DNA of 64,000 nucleotides from NCBI RefSeq assembly GCF_029233945.1, contig NZ_JARGOQ010000002.1, forward strand, positions 17,863 to 81,862, read 5' to 3'. The stretch is from Sneathiella sp. (GTDB taxonomy: Bacteria; Pseudomonadota; Alphaproteobacteria; Sneathiellales; Sneathiellaceae). Every line of letters starts with the position of its first letter. The stretch's first letter is position 1. The notes below the pieces were generated by a model. That model saw only the letters and a program-made list of their open reading frames with translations, had not been told where the DNA came from and searched no databases. Shown here piece after piece: positions 48,956-59,252 of the stretch. The translations under genes and the position numbers were made by a program.

Positions 48956-49849
48956 ATTTCCACATTACCCGTCAATCGAACGAGAGAATATCTCCTGCTT
49001 ATCCTCCTCGCGAGCCTTTGGGGATCCTCCTATCTGCTTATCCGCATCGGCGTCGAGACAATTCCGCCAGCCTCTCTCGTAGCGCTTCGGGTATCAGTCG
49101 CGGCACTTGTCCTGCTGGTCGTTATCTGGCGACAGGGATATCGGCTGCCTAAAGATATGCCGACATGGCGGAATTTTGCGATCCAGTCTTTCTTCAACAG
49201 CTTCGGTGCCTGGACGCTTCTCGCCTGGGGCCAACAATATGTCGAGAGCGGACTAGCCTCAGTGCTGAATTCGACATCACCGATTTTCGTCTTTCTGCTG
49301 ACCTGGATCATCACGCGGCATGAGACAGTAACGGCACGAAAGATTGCAGGCGCCTTTATCGGGCTTGCGGGCGTGATCCTGATCATCGGCGTCGATGCCC
49401 TGCAAAGCCTCGGGCAGCAGGTTATCGCCCAACTCGCGATCCTCGCAAGCGCCATGCTGTATGGCTATGCGGCGATCAATGGTCGGAAGTTCGCCGCCCT
49501 TCCGCCGACCGTTACGGCGGCGGGCGTCATGATCTCGGCATCGCTGGTCCTTATTCCGGCGAGCTTGATCATTGATCAACCCTGGACACTTTCTCCCTCC
49601 ATTGAATCCCTCACCGCTGTTGTCATCCTCGGCACCTTCGGAACGGCGCTTGCTTTGCTCCTTTATTTCCGGCTGATCAATACCTTGGGGTCTCTTGGCA
49701 CTGCGAGCCAAAGCTACTTGCGAATGGGTATTGGGGTGATGCTGGGCATCGTCATCCTGGGAGAGCAGTTTTCCCTGATCGTCGGATTGGGATTGGCAAC
49801 GGCCATCCTCGGCGTCGCCCTTATCAACATACCATCCAAATCACGCTAG
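48956..49849 (+). CDS. EamA/DMT family transporter, probable ATT start at 48956 (ORF track starts at internal ATG 49157)
   Basis: Upstream in-frame STLPVNRTREYLLLILLASLWGSSYLLIRIGVETIPPASLVALRVSVAALVL supplies TM1-2; in-frame stop TAG 48926; AAAGG 8 nt upstream of ATT. Confidence 0.75.
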   Translation: MSTLPVNRTREYLLLILLASLWGSSYLLIRIGVETIPPASLVALRVSVAALVLLVVIWRQGYRLPKDMPTWRNFAIQSFFNSFGAWTLLAWGQQYVESGLASVLNSTSPIFVFLLTWIITRHETVTARKIAGAFIGLAGVILIIGVDALQSLGQQVIAQLAILASAMLYGYAAINGRKFAALPPTVTAAGVMISASLVLIPASLIIDQPWTLSPSIESLTAVVILGTFGTALALLLYFRLINTLGSLGTASQSYLRMGIGVMLGIVILGEQFSLIVGLGLATAILGVALINIPSKSR

Positions 49850-50475
49850 GTGGGAGAGTGGGACAATCGGCGTTCTGCTTCTGCGAGATCTTCCGGACGA
49901 TTGATATTGAAGAACGGATCGCCTTCATCCTCGCCCCAGATAACTTCACTTCGCGGATAGCGGTCCGCAAACACAAGAATTTTACGGAGGTCTTCCTCAA
50001 CCAGCGCAGACCTCAGATCGACGGCAAGGGCGAGGGGCCAGAGCGCGACAACAGGATGCACCCTCCCGACCGAATTCGCCATAACAATTTTATTGGTAGT
50101 ACTCCTGATTTCAGATGCCAGGCGCTCGACAAGGTCTGCGGGAATAAAGGGTGCATCTGTTGGCACACTTAGCATGTGAGTTGAGTCAACGTTCTTCTTA
50201 TTAAAATATTCAATACCGGTTAATACCCCCGCGAGAGGCCCCGCAAATCCGGACACACTGTCCTTTATGACGGGAATATCCGACGGAATATCCTCCCCTG
50301 CTTCCATATTCATATTCAGCACAAACTCACTGACCTGCGGACGGAGGGTGTCGATACTATGCAGGAGCAGTGTCTTGCCGCCCAGCCTTTCAAGAAACTT
50401 TGCCCCGCCGCCCATCCGCCGCGACCGCCCGCCCGCCAACAAGAGGCAGGGAAATTTCTGCGCGCGCCCCGTCAT
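49846..50475 (-). CDS. mobA: molybdenum cofactor guanylyltransferase MobA
   Basis: LLLAGGRSRRMGGGAKFLERLGGKTLL; LSVPTDAPFIPADLVERL; start 50475 overlaps the fdhD stop. Confidence 0.92.
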   Translation of the reverse strand: MTGRAQKFPCLLLAGGRSRRMGGGAKFLERLGGKTLLLHSIDTLRPQVSEFVLNMNMEAGEDIPSDIPVIKDSVSGFAGPLAGVLTGIEYFNKKNVDSTHMLSVPTDAPFIPADLVERLASEIRSTTNKIVMANSVGRVHPVVALWPLALAVDLRSALVEEDLRKILVFADRYPRSEVIWGEDEGDPFFNINRPEDLAEAERRLSHSPT

Positions 50476-51338
50476 CGTGCGGCCTTTCGTTGGTGCTTGC
50501 TGGATTCTTCCGGTACGGTTGCTGGGTCTATGTCGAAAACCAACCGGTCTGCGCCCGACAGGCAAACGAACCGCTTGCCCTTTGCCCGTCCGATCAGGGT
50601 CAGGTTGGCTTGACGGGCAAGGTCGACGCCCCAGGCCGTAAAGCCCGACCGGGAAATGACAATCGGAATTTGCATCTGGACCGTTTTGATCACCATCTCG
50701 GACGTCAGCCGCCCCGTCGTATAGAAAATCTTGGCCTTGGGAGAGATGCCCTGCCGCCACATATATCCAGCGATCTTATCGATGGCATTATGCCGCCCCA
50801 CATCCTCCATATAGATCAGCGGGCGGTCCTCTTCGCAGAGGACACAGCCGTGAATGGCGCCGGTTTCCAGATAGAGGGAGGGTTGCTGATTTATCTTGCG
50901 GGATAAAGAATAGATCCAGGAGGTTTTGAGCATAACCTCCGGATCAAGGATGATATCCTCAAACTTCTCCATGACATCACCAAAAACGGTGCCTTGCGCG
51001 CAGCCGGAAGTTTGGGTTTTCTTCTTTAACTTTTCTTCGAAGTCCGTCTCCCGGTCGGTGCGGACCACGACAACGCCAAGGTCATCGTCATAGTCAATGC
51101 CCGTTACCTCATCATCCGCCTGCAACATGTTCTGGTTCAGTAAATATCCAAGGGCGAGATAGTCCGGATAGTCACCAATGGTCATCATCGTGACGATCTC
51201 CTGACCATTCAGAAACAGCGTAAGCGGCTTCTCAACGACGACAGGCAGGTGAACCGCCGCGCCATTCTGGTCGACACCTTGCAAATTTTCGCTCAAGCCC
51301 GGAGCATCAGGGTCCGGAGTGACCGTGAATTCCTTCAT
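50472..51338 (-). CDS. fdhD: formate dehydrogenase accessory sulfurtransferase FdhD
   Basis: TSGCAQGTVFGDVMEKF; TGAIHGCVLCEEDRPLIYMEDVGRHNAIDKIAGYM; FYTTGRLTSEMVIKTVQMQIPIVISRSGFTAWGVDLA. Confidence 0.92.
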   Translation of the reverse strand: MKEFTVTPDPDAPGLSENLQGVDQNGAAVHLPVVVEKPLTLFLNGQEIVTMMTIGDYPDYLALGYLLNQNMLQADDEVTGIDYDDDLGVVVVRTDRETDFEEKLKKKTQTSGCAQGTVFGDVMEKFEDIILDPEVMLKTSWIYSLSRKINQQPSLYLETGAIHGCVLCEEDRPLIYMEDVGRHNAIDKIAGYMWRQGISPKAKIFYTTGRLTSEMVIKTVQMQIPIVISRSGFTAWGVDLARQANLTLIGRAKGKRFVCLSGADRLVFDIDPATVPEESSKHQRKAAR

Positions 51339-51464
51339 CCCGCGACGTTACCCTTACATTTCTTTGTAAATAAATTCGTGTTAAATTAGCAGTTTGGCAG
51401 GCAGTAATCGACCTGTTATTTCCGATTGCCGGAGCTTTCCGGTGGTGGATTGGAGATATATTTC

Positions 51465-52526
51465 ATGACGGCAGTATATTTGTCTGATGTTGACAAGGGC
51501 CGCGACAACAATCTGAACCTGATCAGAATGCTCGCTGCCGTCGGTGTACTGGTATCACACGCCTGGCCCATTTCAACGGGCAATATCGCCGAGCAGCCCC
51601 TCGCCGATGTTTTGCATGGGATTGACCTTGGAATTATCTGTGTTTCGATATTTTTCGCGATCTCTGGATATCTCATTGCACAGAGCTATGACCGTGATCC
51701 GAATCTTAAGCGGTTCTGGCTTTCGCGTGTGATGCGTATTTTTCCGGGGCTGCTTGTTGTTCTGCTCATCACGGCGTTGATATTGGCCCCGCTGATTACC
51801 GTCGCGAATGTTCAGGCGGTATGGCTGGCGGCACCGGAATATATCTTGCGCAATTTTACACTATTCTCGCTTGAACAGTATTTGCCGGGCGTGTTTAAAG
51901 GAAACCCCGTCGGCGGCTCAATCAACATTCCTCTCTGGACGTTGAGCCATGAACTGATTTGTTATTTCTTTGTGACGTTATTGGGAATAGCAGGGCTGCT
52001 AAAGTCCCCACGCCTGATGCTTCTGGCTTGGATTGCCTTTATTGCATCCTATGCCGCCATCATATTCTTCGAGCCGCAATCCCGCCTTGTTGCCCTTGCC
52101 AAGCTGGCATTTCCCTTCATGGTCGGTGTTATCCTTTTTGTGTGGCGCCAGAAAATTATTTTAAACTGGGGAATTGGCGGAGCGCTTATCATCCTGACGG
52201 CGCTCCTATACGACAGTGTGGTTTTCAGGGAAGTTTTCATGTTATCCCTTTCCTACATCATTTTTCTGCTGGCCTTTTTGCCGGTCGGAAAAATAAGGGG
52301 CTATAATCGCTTCGGGGATTACTCCTACGGCATCTATATATACGCCTTTCCCATTCAGCAACTCGTTGCCTATGCCGGCGTTACTAATCCGTTTCTCAAT
52401 ATCCTCTACGCACTTCCACTGGCCCTTATTTGCGCCATTGTTTCCTGGATGATCGTTGAAAAACCCTCTCTTGGCCTCGCCAGAAGATTCAAATTGCGGA
52501 GTCGCAGCCCCATTGCGACAAAATAG
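51465..52526 (+). CDS. acyltransferase family (OafA/YrhL-like) membrane protein
   Basis: NNLNLIRMLAAVGVLVSHAWPI; FFAISGYLIAQSY; about 10 TM segments. Confidence 0.88.
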   Translation: MTAVYLSDVDKGRDNNLNLIRMLAAVGVLVSHAWPISTGNIAEQPLADVLHGIDLGIICVSIFFAISGYLIAQSYDRDPNLKRFWLSRVMRIFPGLLVVLLITALILAPLITVANVQAVWLAAPEYILRNFTLFSLEQYLPGVFKGNPVGGSINIPLWTLSHELICYFFVTLLGIAGLLKSPRLMLLAWIAFIASYAAIIFFEPQSRLVALAKLAFPFMVGVILFVWRQKIILNWGIGGALIILTALLYDSVVFREVFMLSLSYIIFLLAFLPVGKIRGYNRFGDYSYGIYIYAFPIQQLVAYAGVTNPFLNILYALPLALICAIVSWMIVEKPSLGLARRFKLRSRSPIATK

Positions 52527-52616
52527 GTCTCCGCCCCCGTTTCAGGAGTGACATCGCCATTTTTATCGATATGGTGTTGCCTGAAATCGATCCCATCACG
52601 TCATCAGGAAGAAGTC

Positions 52617-53387
52617 ATGACACTTGACCGCCCGGCCCTCGTCCTGGCCATCACCAAAATCGCTCGGGAAGCAGGCGATAAGATCCTGACCATCTATGAG
52701 CAGGATTTTGACGTGAAGACAAAATCCGACGCATCGCCTGTAACAGAGGCCGATGTAGAGGCGGAAAAAATTATCCTCAAGGGGCTAACGGCACTGACAC
52801 CCGATATCCCCATTCTCGCAGAAGAGAGCGAGGCGGCGGGCAAGGTCCCGGACCTGTCAGGCGGCATCTTCTGGCTAGTCGACCCCCTTGATGGGACAAA
52901 GGAATTCATCCACAAACGCGGCGAGTTCACCGTCAACATCGCGCTTGTTGAACAGGGCCGCCCAACCATGGGCGTCATCCATATACCCGCGAAGAACAAA
53001 ACCTATTTTGCCGAAGGCCCTGGTAAGGTTTGGCGTCAGGACGAGGAGAATGAACCGGAGGCCATTGCCGCACGCCCGGCCCCGTCGGACGGCCTCACTA
53101 TTGTTGCAAGTCGATCTCACCGAACACCGGAGACCGATGAATATATCGCAAAATTCAAGGTGGCGGAGCTTATCTCGGCGGGCTCTTCCCTGAAGCTCTG
53201 TCTTCTGGCAGAAGGGAGAGCCGATCTTTATCCCCGGTTTGGCCGGACCATGGAATGGGATATCGGCGCGGGTCAGGCCATACTGGAGGCGGCGGGCGGC
53301 ACCGTAGAGACACTTGATGGCGCCCCCCTCACCTATGGAAAGGACGGCCATGACAACCCATTTTTTGTTGCCAAAGGCCGCCCCTAA
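52617..53387 (+). CDS. cysQ: 3'(2'),5'-bisphosphate nucleotidase CysQ
   Basis: KSDASPVTEADVEAEKIIL; IFWLVDPLDGTKEFIHKRGEFTVNIAL; EWDIGAGQAILEAAGG. Confidence 0.92.
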   Translation: MTLDRPALVLAITKIAREAGDKILTIYEQDFDVKTKSDASPVTEADVEAEKIILKGLTALTPDIPILAEESEAAGKVPDLSGGIFWLVDPLDGTKEFIHKRGEFTVNIALVEQGRPTMGVIHIPAKNKTYFAEGPGKVWRQDEENEPEAIAARPAPSDGLTIVASRSHRTPETDEYIAKFKVAELISAGSSLKLCLLAEGRADLYPRFGRTMEWDIGAGQAILEAAGGTVETLDGAPLTYGKDGHDNPFFVAKGRP

Positions 53388-53398
53388 TTCACTCAAGC

Positions 53399-54388
53399 TC
53401 AGGCGTTGACGTCTATAACGACACGCCCCTGAATTTGGCCTTTAAGAATATCATTCGCGAGAGTCGGCAGGTTGCTCATCGGTTCAAGACGAGTTATATC
53501 CGCAAAGAGCGACTTATCAAGATCCGTTGCCAGCCGTGACCAAGCCTCGATACGTTTTTCCCGTGGAGCCATAACGCTATCGACACCGAGCAGGGAAACT
53601 CCCCGCAGGATGAAGGGAAGAACCGATGTCGGTAGATCATTGCCCCCTGCGAGGCCGCAAGCCGCAACCGCACCGCCATAGTTGGTCTGGGCAATCACCG
53701 ATGCCAGAATATTACTGCCGACGCAATCGACGGCACCCGCCCAGCGTTCCTTATCGAAAGGGCGCCCCTTGCCCATCGTTTCTTCCCGGCTGATAACTTC
53801 CTTGGCGCCAAGTTTTTTCAAATATTCATGGGTTTCTTCTCGGCCGCTCGATGCAATAACCTGATACCCCAGCTTGGCAAGGATCGCAATCGCGACAGAG
53901 CCCACACCGCCTGCGGCACCCGTCACCAGAATATCGCCCTTGTCCGGTGTCACGCCAGCCTTTTCCAGCGCCAGCACGCAAAGCATCGACGTATAGCCCG
54001 CTGTACCGATGGCCATGGCGTCTTGCATGGAAAAAGCGTCCGGCAGCTTGATCAGCCACTCGGATTTGAGCTTCTGCTTCTGGCTATACCCACCCCAGTA
54101 AAGCTCTGACAGGCCATAACCATTGACGATGACCTTGTCACCCGGCTTGAAATCCGCAGACTTGCTTTCCAGCACCGTGCCCGCAAGATCAATGCCGCCA
54201 ACCATCGGCAAGCGGCGCGCAATTCCCTTACCCGAAACAGCGAGGCCATCTTTATAGTTCAGCGTTGAGTAGGAAATTTCGACAAGAACGTCCTCATCGG
54301 GAAGGTCCCCAACGGTCAAATCCTTAAAAACTGCCTGCTGTTTTCCATCCTGATCTTCTATGACCAGAGCCCTGAATGTGTCGCTCAT
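53399..54388 (-). CDS. YhdH/AcuI-type MDR oxidoreductase (acrylyl-CoA reductase / quinone oxidoreductase family)
   Basis: STLNYKDGLAVSGKGIARRLPMVGGIDLAGTV; DILVTGAAGGVGSVAIAILAKLGYQVIASSGR. Confidence 0.9.
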   Translation of the reverse strand: MSDTFRALVIEDQDGKQQAVFKDLTVGDLPDEDVLVEISYSTLNYKDGLAVSGKGIARRLPMVGGIDLAGTVLESKSADFKPGDKVIVNGYGLSELYWGGYSQKQKLKSEWLIKLPDAFSMQDAMAIGTAGYTSMLCVLALEKAGVTPDKGDILVTGAAGGVGSVAIAILAKLGYQVIASSGREETHEYLKKLGAKEVISREETMGKGRPFDKERWAGAVDCVGSNILASVIAQTNYGGAVAACGLAGGNDLPTSVLPFILRGVSLLGVDSVMAPREKRIEAWSRLATDLDKSLFADITRLEPMSNLPTLANDILKGQIQGRVVIDVNA

Positions 54389-54547
54389 TTCGATATCCCT
54401 TTAATTATATTTTACCTCTTATAGCCCTTACACCACCGGGAATAAAAGCCAAAATTACATAAGCAATTGATTATTAATGTATTTCTTCTAATATTGATAT
54501 TACAGGCAGAGAGGCTCCCCTGATTTTTAGTAAAATGGAGTAACAAC

Positions 54548-54811
54548 ATGTCAGAGATGGAGAAAATTTTACAAGGCTACGTCTTAACAACCGCAGAGAT
54601 TTTATATCACCTTCCCGACTATCCGGAATTTCTGCAGACTTATATCTGGCAGGAATATGACCTGTCCCCGAAATACCCGACTTTGAAAAAGTTTCTGGAT
54701 TTTTGGGAAGCCGAACTGGACGGGCCACTGCATTCCGTTCGCATTGCTTCGAAAAAGCTGATCAGCCCGAGCGAGTTACGGTATAGTAGCGCCGAGTATC
54801 TGGTGAACTAG
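54548..54811 (+). CDS. Usg family protein
   Basis: LTTAEILYHLPDYPEFLQTYIWQEYDLSPKYPTLKKFLDFWEAELDGPLHSVRIA. Confidence 0.85.
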   Translation: MSEMEKILQGYVLTTAEILYHLPDYPEFLQTYIWQEYDLSPKYPTLKKFLDFWEAELDGPLHSVRIASKKLISPSELRYSSAEYLVN

Positions 54812-54840
54812 CGCCTCCTTCGGGACGCATCAGAATTTGC

Positions 54841-55263
54841 CTATTCCGGTGGCGCGAACTTCGCGAAAACTTCGGCGCCGGTCATCATCGCCGTCTTGTT
54901 GGCGAAAGAGTAGCAGTCAGGCTTTTCATCGATAAAGATCTAGTGATTCATGACAAAATTGCCATCGTCCTCAAACAGTCCAAGTGGCATGATATACTGC
55001 CCATTGCCTTTGAGCCGATAATAAAGATGCGTGCCACAACTCCTGCAGAATCCGCGCTCGGCCCAATCTGACGAATTAAAAACCGAGATATTTTCATCAC
55101 CTTCGAACGCAACCTCCGATCCACAATCAATCGCCAGGAACGGCCCGCCACCCCATTTCCGGCACATGCGGCAGTGACAGGCTCCTACGTTGTTGTCGGA
55201 CGCTGTCGCGTTGATTTTCACTTCCCCGCAGAGACAGCTTCCTTTTCTTTCGATTCCGATCAT
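54841..55263 (-). pseudogene. GFA (glutathione-dependent formaldehyde-activating) family protein interrupted by in-frame TAG at 54940-54942
   Basis: GSCLCGEVKI...CHCRMCRKWGGG...GFCRSCGTHLYY...LGLFEDDGNFVMNH*IFIDEKPDCYSFANKTAMMTGAEVFAKFAPPE*, the second part in the same frame. Confidence 0.85.
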
Positions 55264-55370
55264 GATCAGCGACTCCTACTCATTGTTTCATTTTACAACC
55301 ATATTTGGCTGCAAGTATTCCCTCAAGATGAAAGGATGCAAGAGATTCAAGTTCGTTTATTGGGTTAGGC

Positions 55371-56468
55371 TTAGCCACGAAATCTCCATGTCAGTGTCTC
55401 GCCCGCGAGAAAAGGAACCACCGCCCCATTCGGCGTTTCAACCCGCTCGATAGCCGTTGTCTCCACCGGCTCCAGCGTAACCTCGCCATCGTTCAGAGGC
55501 AGGCCATAAAATTTTGGACCATTCTCCGAGGCAAAGGCTTCCAGCTGGTTGAGGGCGCCTTCCTCTTCAAAAACGGTTGCATAGCTCTCCAGCGCGTAGG
55601 GGGCATTGAACAAACCTGCACAGCCACAGGCCGTTTCCTTATCCTGCACTGCGTGAGGGGCGCTGTCGGTTCCGAGGAAGAATTTTGGCGAGCCCGACGT
55701 CGCCGCCTTCCGAAGCGCGAGACGGTGTTCTTCGCGCTTCGCGATTGGCAGGCAGTAATAATGCGGCCGAATCCCACCTTTAAAAATCGCATTCCGGTTA
55801 AAGGTGAGATGATGCGGTGTAATAGTCGCGGCGATATTAGCAGTGCCTTCCGAGACAAATGCTGCGGCATCGGCTGTGGTAATATGTTCAAACACCACTT
55901 TCAACTCGGGAAAATCCGTGAGGATATTGATCATCACGCGCTCAATAAAGACCGCCTCCCGATCGAAAATATCAATGTCGCCATCGGTTACTTCCCCATG
56001 CACCAGAAGTGGCATCCCGATCCGCTGCATCACTTCCAGTACCGGATATATAATTCGAATATCCGTCACCCCGTGGCTGGAATTCGTGGTCGCATTCGCA
56101 GGATATAACTTTGCCGCCGTAAAAATGCCGGCTTCATGCCCGCGCCGCACTTCGTCAGGGTCAATGCTGTCGGTGAGGTAACATGTCATGAGCGGTGTGA
56201 ATTCCATCCCCCCTGGCAGAGCGGCAAGAATTCGTGCCCGATAGCTTTTCGCTGCGGCCACCGTTGTCACAGGCGGCACGAGGTTGGGCATAATGATGGC
56301 CCGTGCAAACTGCCGCGCGGTATATTCCGCAACCGTGTTGAGCATGTCCCCGTCCCGCAAATGAACATGCCAGTCATCGGGCCTTCGAATGGTTATCACT
56401 GTTCGATTGCTCGCCTGGAAGGAAGTCTTCGGTCCGCTGTCGGCCTGGCTCATATCGGGATTCCACAA
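55371..56468 (-). CDS. pyrC: dihydroorotase (PyrC-type)
   Basis: [62 protein letters not shown]. Confidence 0.93.
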   Translation of the reverse strand: MWNPDMSQADSGPKTSFQASNRTVITIRRPDDWHVHLRDGDMLNTVAEYTARQFARAIIMPNLVPPVTTVAAAKSYRARILAALPGGMEFTPLMTCYLTDSIDPDEVRRGHEAGIFTAAKLYPANATTNSSHGVTDIRIIYPVLEVMQRIGMPLLVHGEVTDGDIDIFDREAVFIERVMINILTDFPELKVVFEHITTADAAAFVSEGTANIAATITPHHLTFNRNAIFKGGIRPHYYCLPIAKREEHRLALRKAATSGSPKFFLGTDSAPHAVQDKETACGCAGLFNAPYALESYATVFEEEGALNQLEAFASENGPKFYGLPLNDGEVTLEPVETTAIERVETPNGAVVPFLAGETLTWRFRG

Positions 56469-56583
56469 GTAAAGTCAAAATTGCGGTTTCTTCATAATAC
56501 GCATACCCTCTCTTGCCAAGAGCGCGTTCCTGTCATACCTGTAAGAGGCATTCGGGATTTGACCCGAATTTGGAAAGAAACGC

Positions 56584-57471
56584 ATGGCAAATTTGACAGT
56601 CGCACAATTGGAAAGCCGCACTGTCCTTGTCCTGACAGGCAAGGATGTCTGGGACTTTCTACAGAACCTCATCACAAATGACATGAAGGGGGTGAGCGGC
56701 GCATCAGGGATTTATGCGGCGCTTCTGACGGCGCAAGGCAAGTTCCTCCATGACTTTTTTGTTCTGAAGTCCGGGGACAGCTATCTCGTTGATTGTACGG
56801 CGGATCGGAAGAATGATCTTATCCGCCGCCTGACTCTCTATAAGCTTCGGGCCGATGTCTCCATCACCGAGAGCGATCAGAGCATTTTTGCCCTGTTTGG
56901 AGAAGATGCTCATGCCGCCGCCAACCTCCCGGAGAAAATAGGCGTGGTGGAAGAGCGCGGGGCACTCTATTTGGCCGATCCACGTAATCTGGCGCTTGGC
57001 GTGCGCGTATATGCTGGCACAGATTTCGATCCCGCAACTCAATTCCCCGCAGCGACTCTTGCAGCGGAAGAAGCATATGAAACGCATCGGCTACGCCTCG
57101 GTATTCCGGAAGCCGCGCGCGATATTCTTCCGGAAAAGAATTTCCTGCTGGAGGCAAATTTCGAAGAACTCAACGGTGTCAGCTTCACCAAGGGTTGCTA
57201 TGTCGGACAGGAACTAACGGCCCGCACCAAACATCGAGCGAAAATCAAGAAGCGCCTGTTTCGAATTGAATATGACGGGGAGCTTCATGAGGGCGACAAG
57301 ATTACCCATCAAGCCCGCGAGATCGCCGAAATACGCTCTTTCTCCGACGGGCAAGGCATCGCGCTCGTCCGCCTTGAAAGCCTCTCCACGCCTCCCGATG
57401 AACTGGAACCCGCCGGGGTTAAACTTATCCAACCTGATTACGTAGATATCCCGGCTTTGGAGAATCAATAA
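56584..57471 (+). CDS. ygfZ: YgfZ/GcvT-family folate-binding Fe-S cluster protein
   Basis: VLTGKDVWDFLQNLITNDM; NGVSFTKGCYVGQELTARTKHR. Confidence 0.92.
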   Translation: MANLTVAQLESRTVLVLTGKDVWDFLQNLITNDMKGVSGASGIYAALLTAQGKFLHDFFVLKSGDSYLVDCTADRKNDLIRRLTLYKLRADVSITESDQSIFALFGEDAHAAANLPEKIGVVEERGALYLADPRNLALGVRVYAGTDFDPATQFPAATLAAEEAYETHRLRLGIPEAARDILPEKNFLLEANFEELNGVSFTKGCYVGQELTARTKHRAKIKKRLFRIEYDGELHEGDKITHQAREIAEIRSFSDGQGIALVRLESLSTPPDELEPAGVKLIQPDYVDIPALENQ

Positions 57472-57552
57472 CGCCAATTTCACCTTGCCTTGGCAAGATA
57501 TTTCCCGTAAATAATAAGAACAAATCATGAACATTAGGACGGGAGGGATGAA

Positions 57553-57924
57553 ATGTTGGATCACATATCTATCGGCATTACAAATCGGGAGAAATCGAAA
57601 GCCTTTTATGATGCGGTGCTATCCACCATCGGCCTCAAGAAAGTCGCGGATTATGGCGAAACCATCGCCTATGGACCATCGCGCAGAGATCCGTTTTTCT
57701 GGCTGGTTGAGCATGAAAATATCGGCGAAGCACGGGGCTTTCACTTTGCCTTTCGCGCGCCGGACCGGGCCTCCATACACGCCTTTCATGAAACTGCCCT
57801 CGTCCATGGTGGAACGGATAACGGCGGGCCCGGAAAACGGGAGTATGAAGAAAATTACTATGCGGCATTTGTCCTTGATCCCGACGGCAATAAGATCGAA
57901 GCTGTCTGCTTCAAGCCGGAGTAG
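57553..57924 (+). CDS. VOC family protein
   Basis: LDHISIGITNREKSKAFYDAVLSTIGLKK; NYYAAFVLDPDGNKIEAVC. Confidence 0.88.
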   Translation: MLDHISIGITNREKSKAFYDAVLSTIGLKKVADYGETIAYGPSRRDPFFWLVEHENIGEARGFHFAFRAPDRASIHAFHETALVHGGTDNGGPGKREYEENYYAAFVLDPDGNKIEAVCFKPE

Positions 57925-57936
57925 GAAAGAGATTAT

Positions 57937-58662
57937 ATGATTCGCGTGACCGCTCGTGACTGGTATCGGGTTCAGAAGGCCGGGGATGATGTCACTCTGA
58001 TCGACGAGCCCTATATCAAGCCCTTTTACCGCTGCAACATCTGGCATATCCGCGGACGGGACCATGATGCGTTGATCGATAGCGGAATGGGCGTGGTAAG
58101 CTTGCGCGCGCATATTCCGCTGGTTACCGAAAAACCATTGACGGCCATTGCAAGCCATAGCCATTTCGATCACGTCGGCTGCCATCATGAATTTGAGACA
58201 AGGGCGGCCCATCGGAAAGAGGCCGATATCCTCGCGCATCCGACGCGGGCCAATACGCTGGCGGAGGAATATGCGACGGACGATATCTTTGACAGACTTC
58301 CGCCGGCGCCATATCGGTCTGACCTCTATTCAGTGAAATCAGCGCCGGTGACAAAGTTTTTGGAAGACGGGGATATTGTCGACTTGGGTGACCGATGGTT
58401 TGAGGTGCTGCATCTTTCCGGCCATTCCCCCGGCGGGCTCGCACTTTTTGAAAGGGCGAGCGGCATCCTTTTTTCCGGCGATACTATTTATGACGGCCCT
58501 CTGGTGGAAAATGTATATCATTCCAATGCGGAGGATTATTACAGCTCCATGCTCCGGCTGAGAACTCTTTCGCCTCGCGTCGTACATGGCGGCCATTTTG
58601 GCAGCTTCGATGGCGCGCAGTATAAAACCCTGATAGAAAACTGGCTGAAAACACATGATTAG
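57937..58662 (+). CDS. MBL-fold metallo-hydrolase
   Basis: DALIDSGMGVVSL; AIASHSHFDHVGCHHEF; SGHSPGGLALFE; VHGGHFGSF. Confidence 0.9.
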   Translation: MIRVTARDWYRVQKAGDDVTLIDEPYIKPFYRCNIWHIRGRDHDALIDSGMGVVSLRAHIPLVTEKPLTAIASHSHFDHVGCHHEFETRAAHRKEADILAHPTRANTLAEEYATDDIFDRLPPAPYRSDLYSVKSAPVTKFLEDGDIVDLGDRWFEVLHLSGHSPGGLALFERASGILFSGDTIYDGPLVENVYHSNAEDYYSSMLRLRTLSPRVVHGGHFGSFDGAQYKTLIENWLKTHD

Positions 58663-58676
58663 GAGGAAGCGGATAG

Positions 58677-59252
58677 ATGGCTGAAGGCTGCACCTGGTAC
58701 GGGGATGACCCCTTTTACAAGGCCTATCATGATGAAGAATGGGGCGTACCTGTGTATGACGGCCGCGCACTCTATGAGAAACTTATTCTCGACGGGTTTC
58801 AGGCCGGACTTTCCTGGATCACGATTTTACGAAAGCGGGAGAATTTTATTGCTGCCTTCGATAACTTCAACCCTGAAATCATTGCGCGTTATGACGATAC
58901 CAAGGTGGAAGCCCTGATGCAGGATAGCAGCATCATCCGCAACCGCGCTAAAATCCTTGGGACCATCAAAGGGGCGCAGCTTTTTCTGGAAATTGAGGAA
59001 AAAGAGGACGGCGGCTTCTCAAACTTGCTCTGGAATTACCTTGATGGAACGCCATTGCAAAACAGCTGGCAGTCAATGAGTGACGTGCCAGCGGAAACCG
59101 ATCTCAGCCAAGCCATTTCAAAAGATCTGAAAAAACGCGGATTTAAATTCGTCGGCCCGACCATCGTCTATGCCTTTATGCAAGCGGTCGGCATGATCAA
59201 TGACCATGTGGTGAGCTGTCCGCGCCATGAAGAGGTCAAGAGGCTTGCATGA
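58677..59252 (+). CDS. tag: DNA-3-methyladenine glycosylase I
   Basis: CTWYGDDPFYKAYHDEEWGVPVYDGRALYEKLILDGFQAGLSWITILRKRENF; MQAVGMINDHVVSCPRH. Confidence 0.95.
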   Translation: MAEGCTWYGDDPFYKAYHDEEWGVPVYDGRALYEKLILDGFQAGLSWITILRKRENFIAAFDNFNPEIIARYDDTKVEALMQDSSIIRNRAKILGTIKGAQLFLEIEEKEDGGFSNLLWNYLDGTPLQNSWQSMSDVPAETDLSQAISKDLKKRGFKFVGPTIVYAFMQAVGMINDHVVSCPRHEEVKRLA

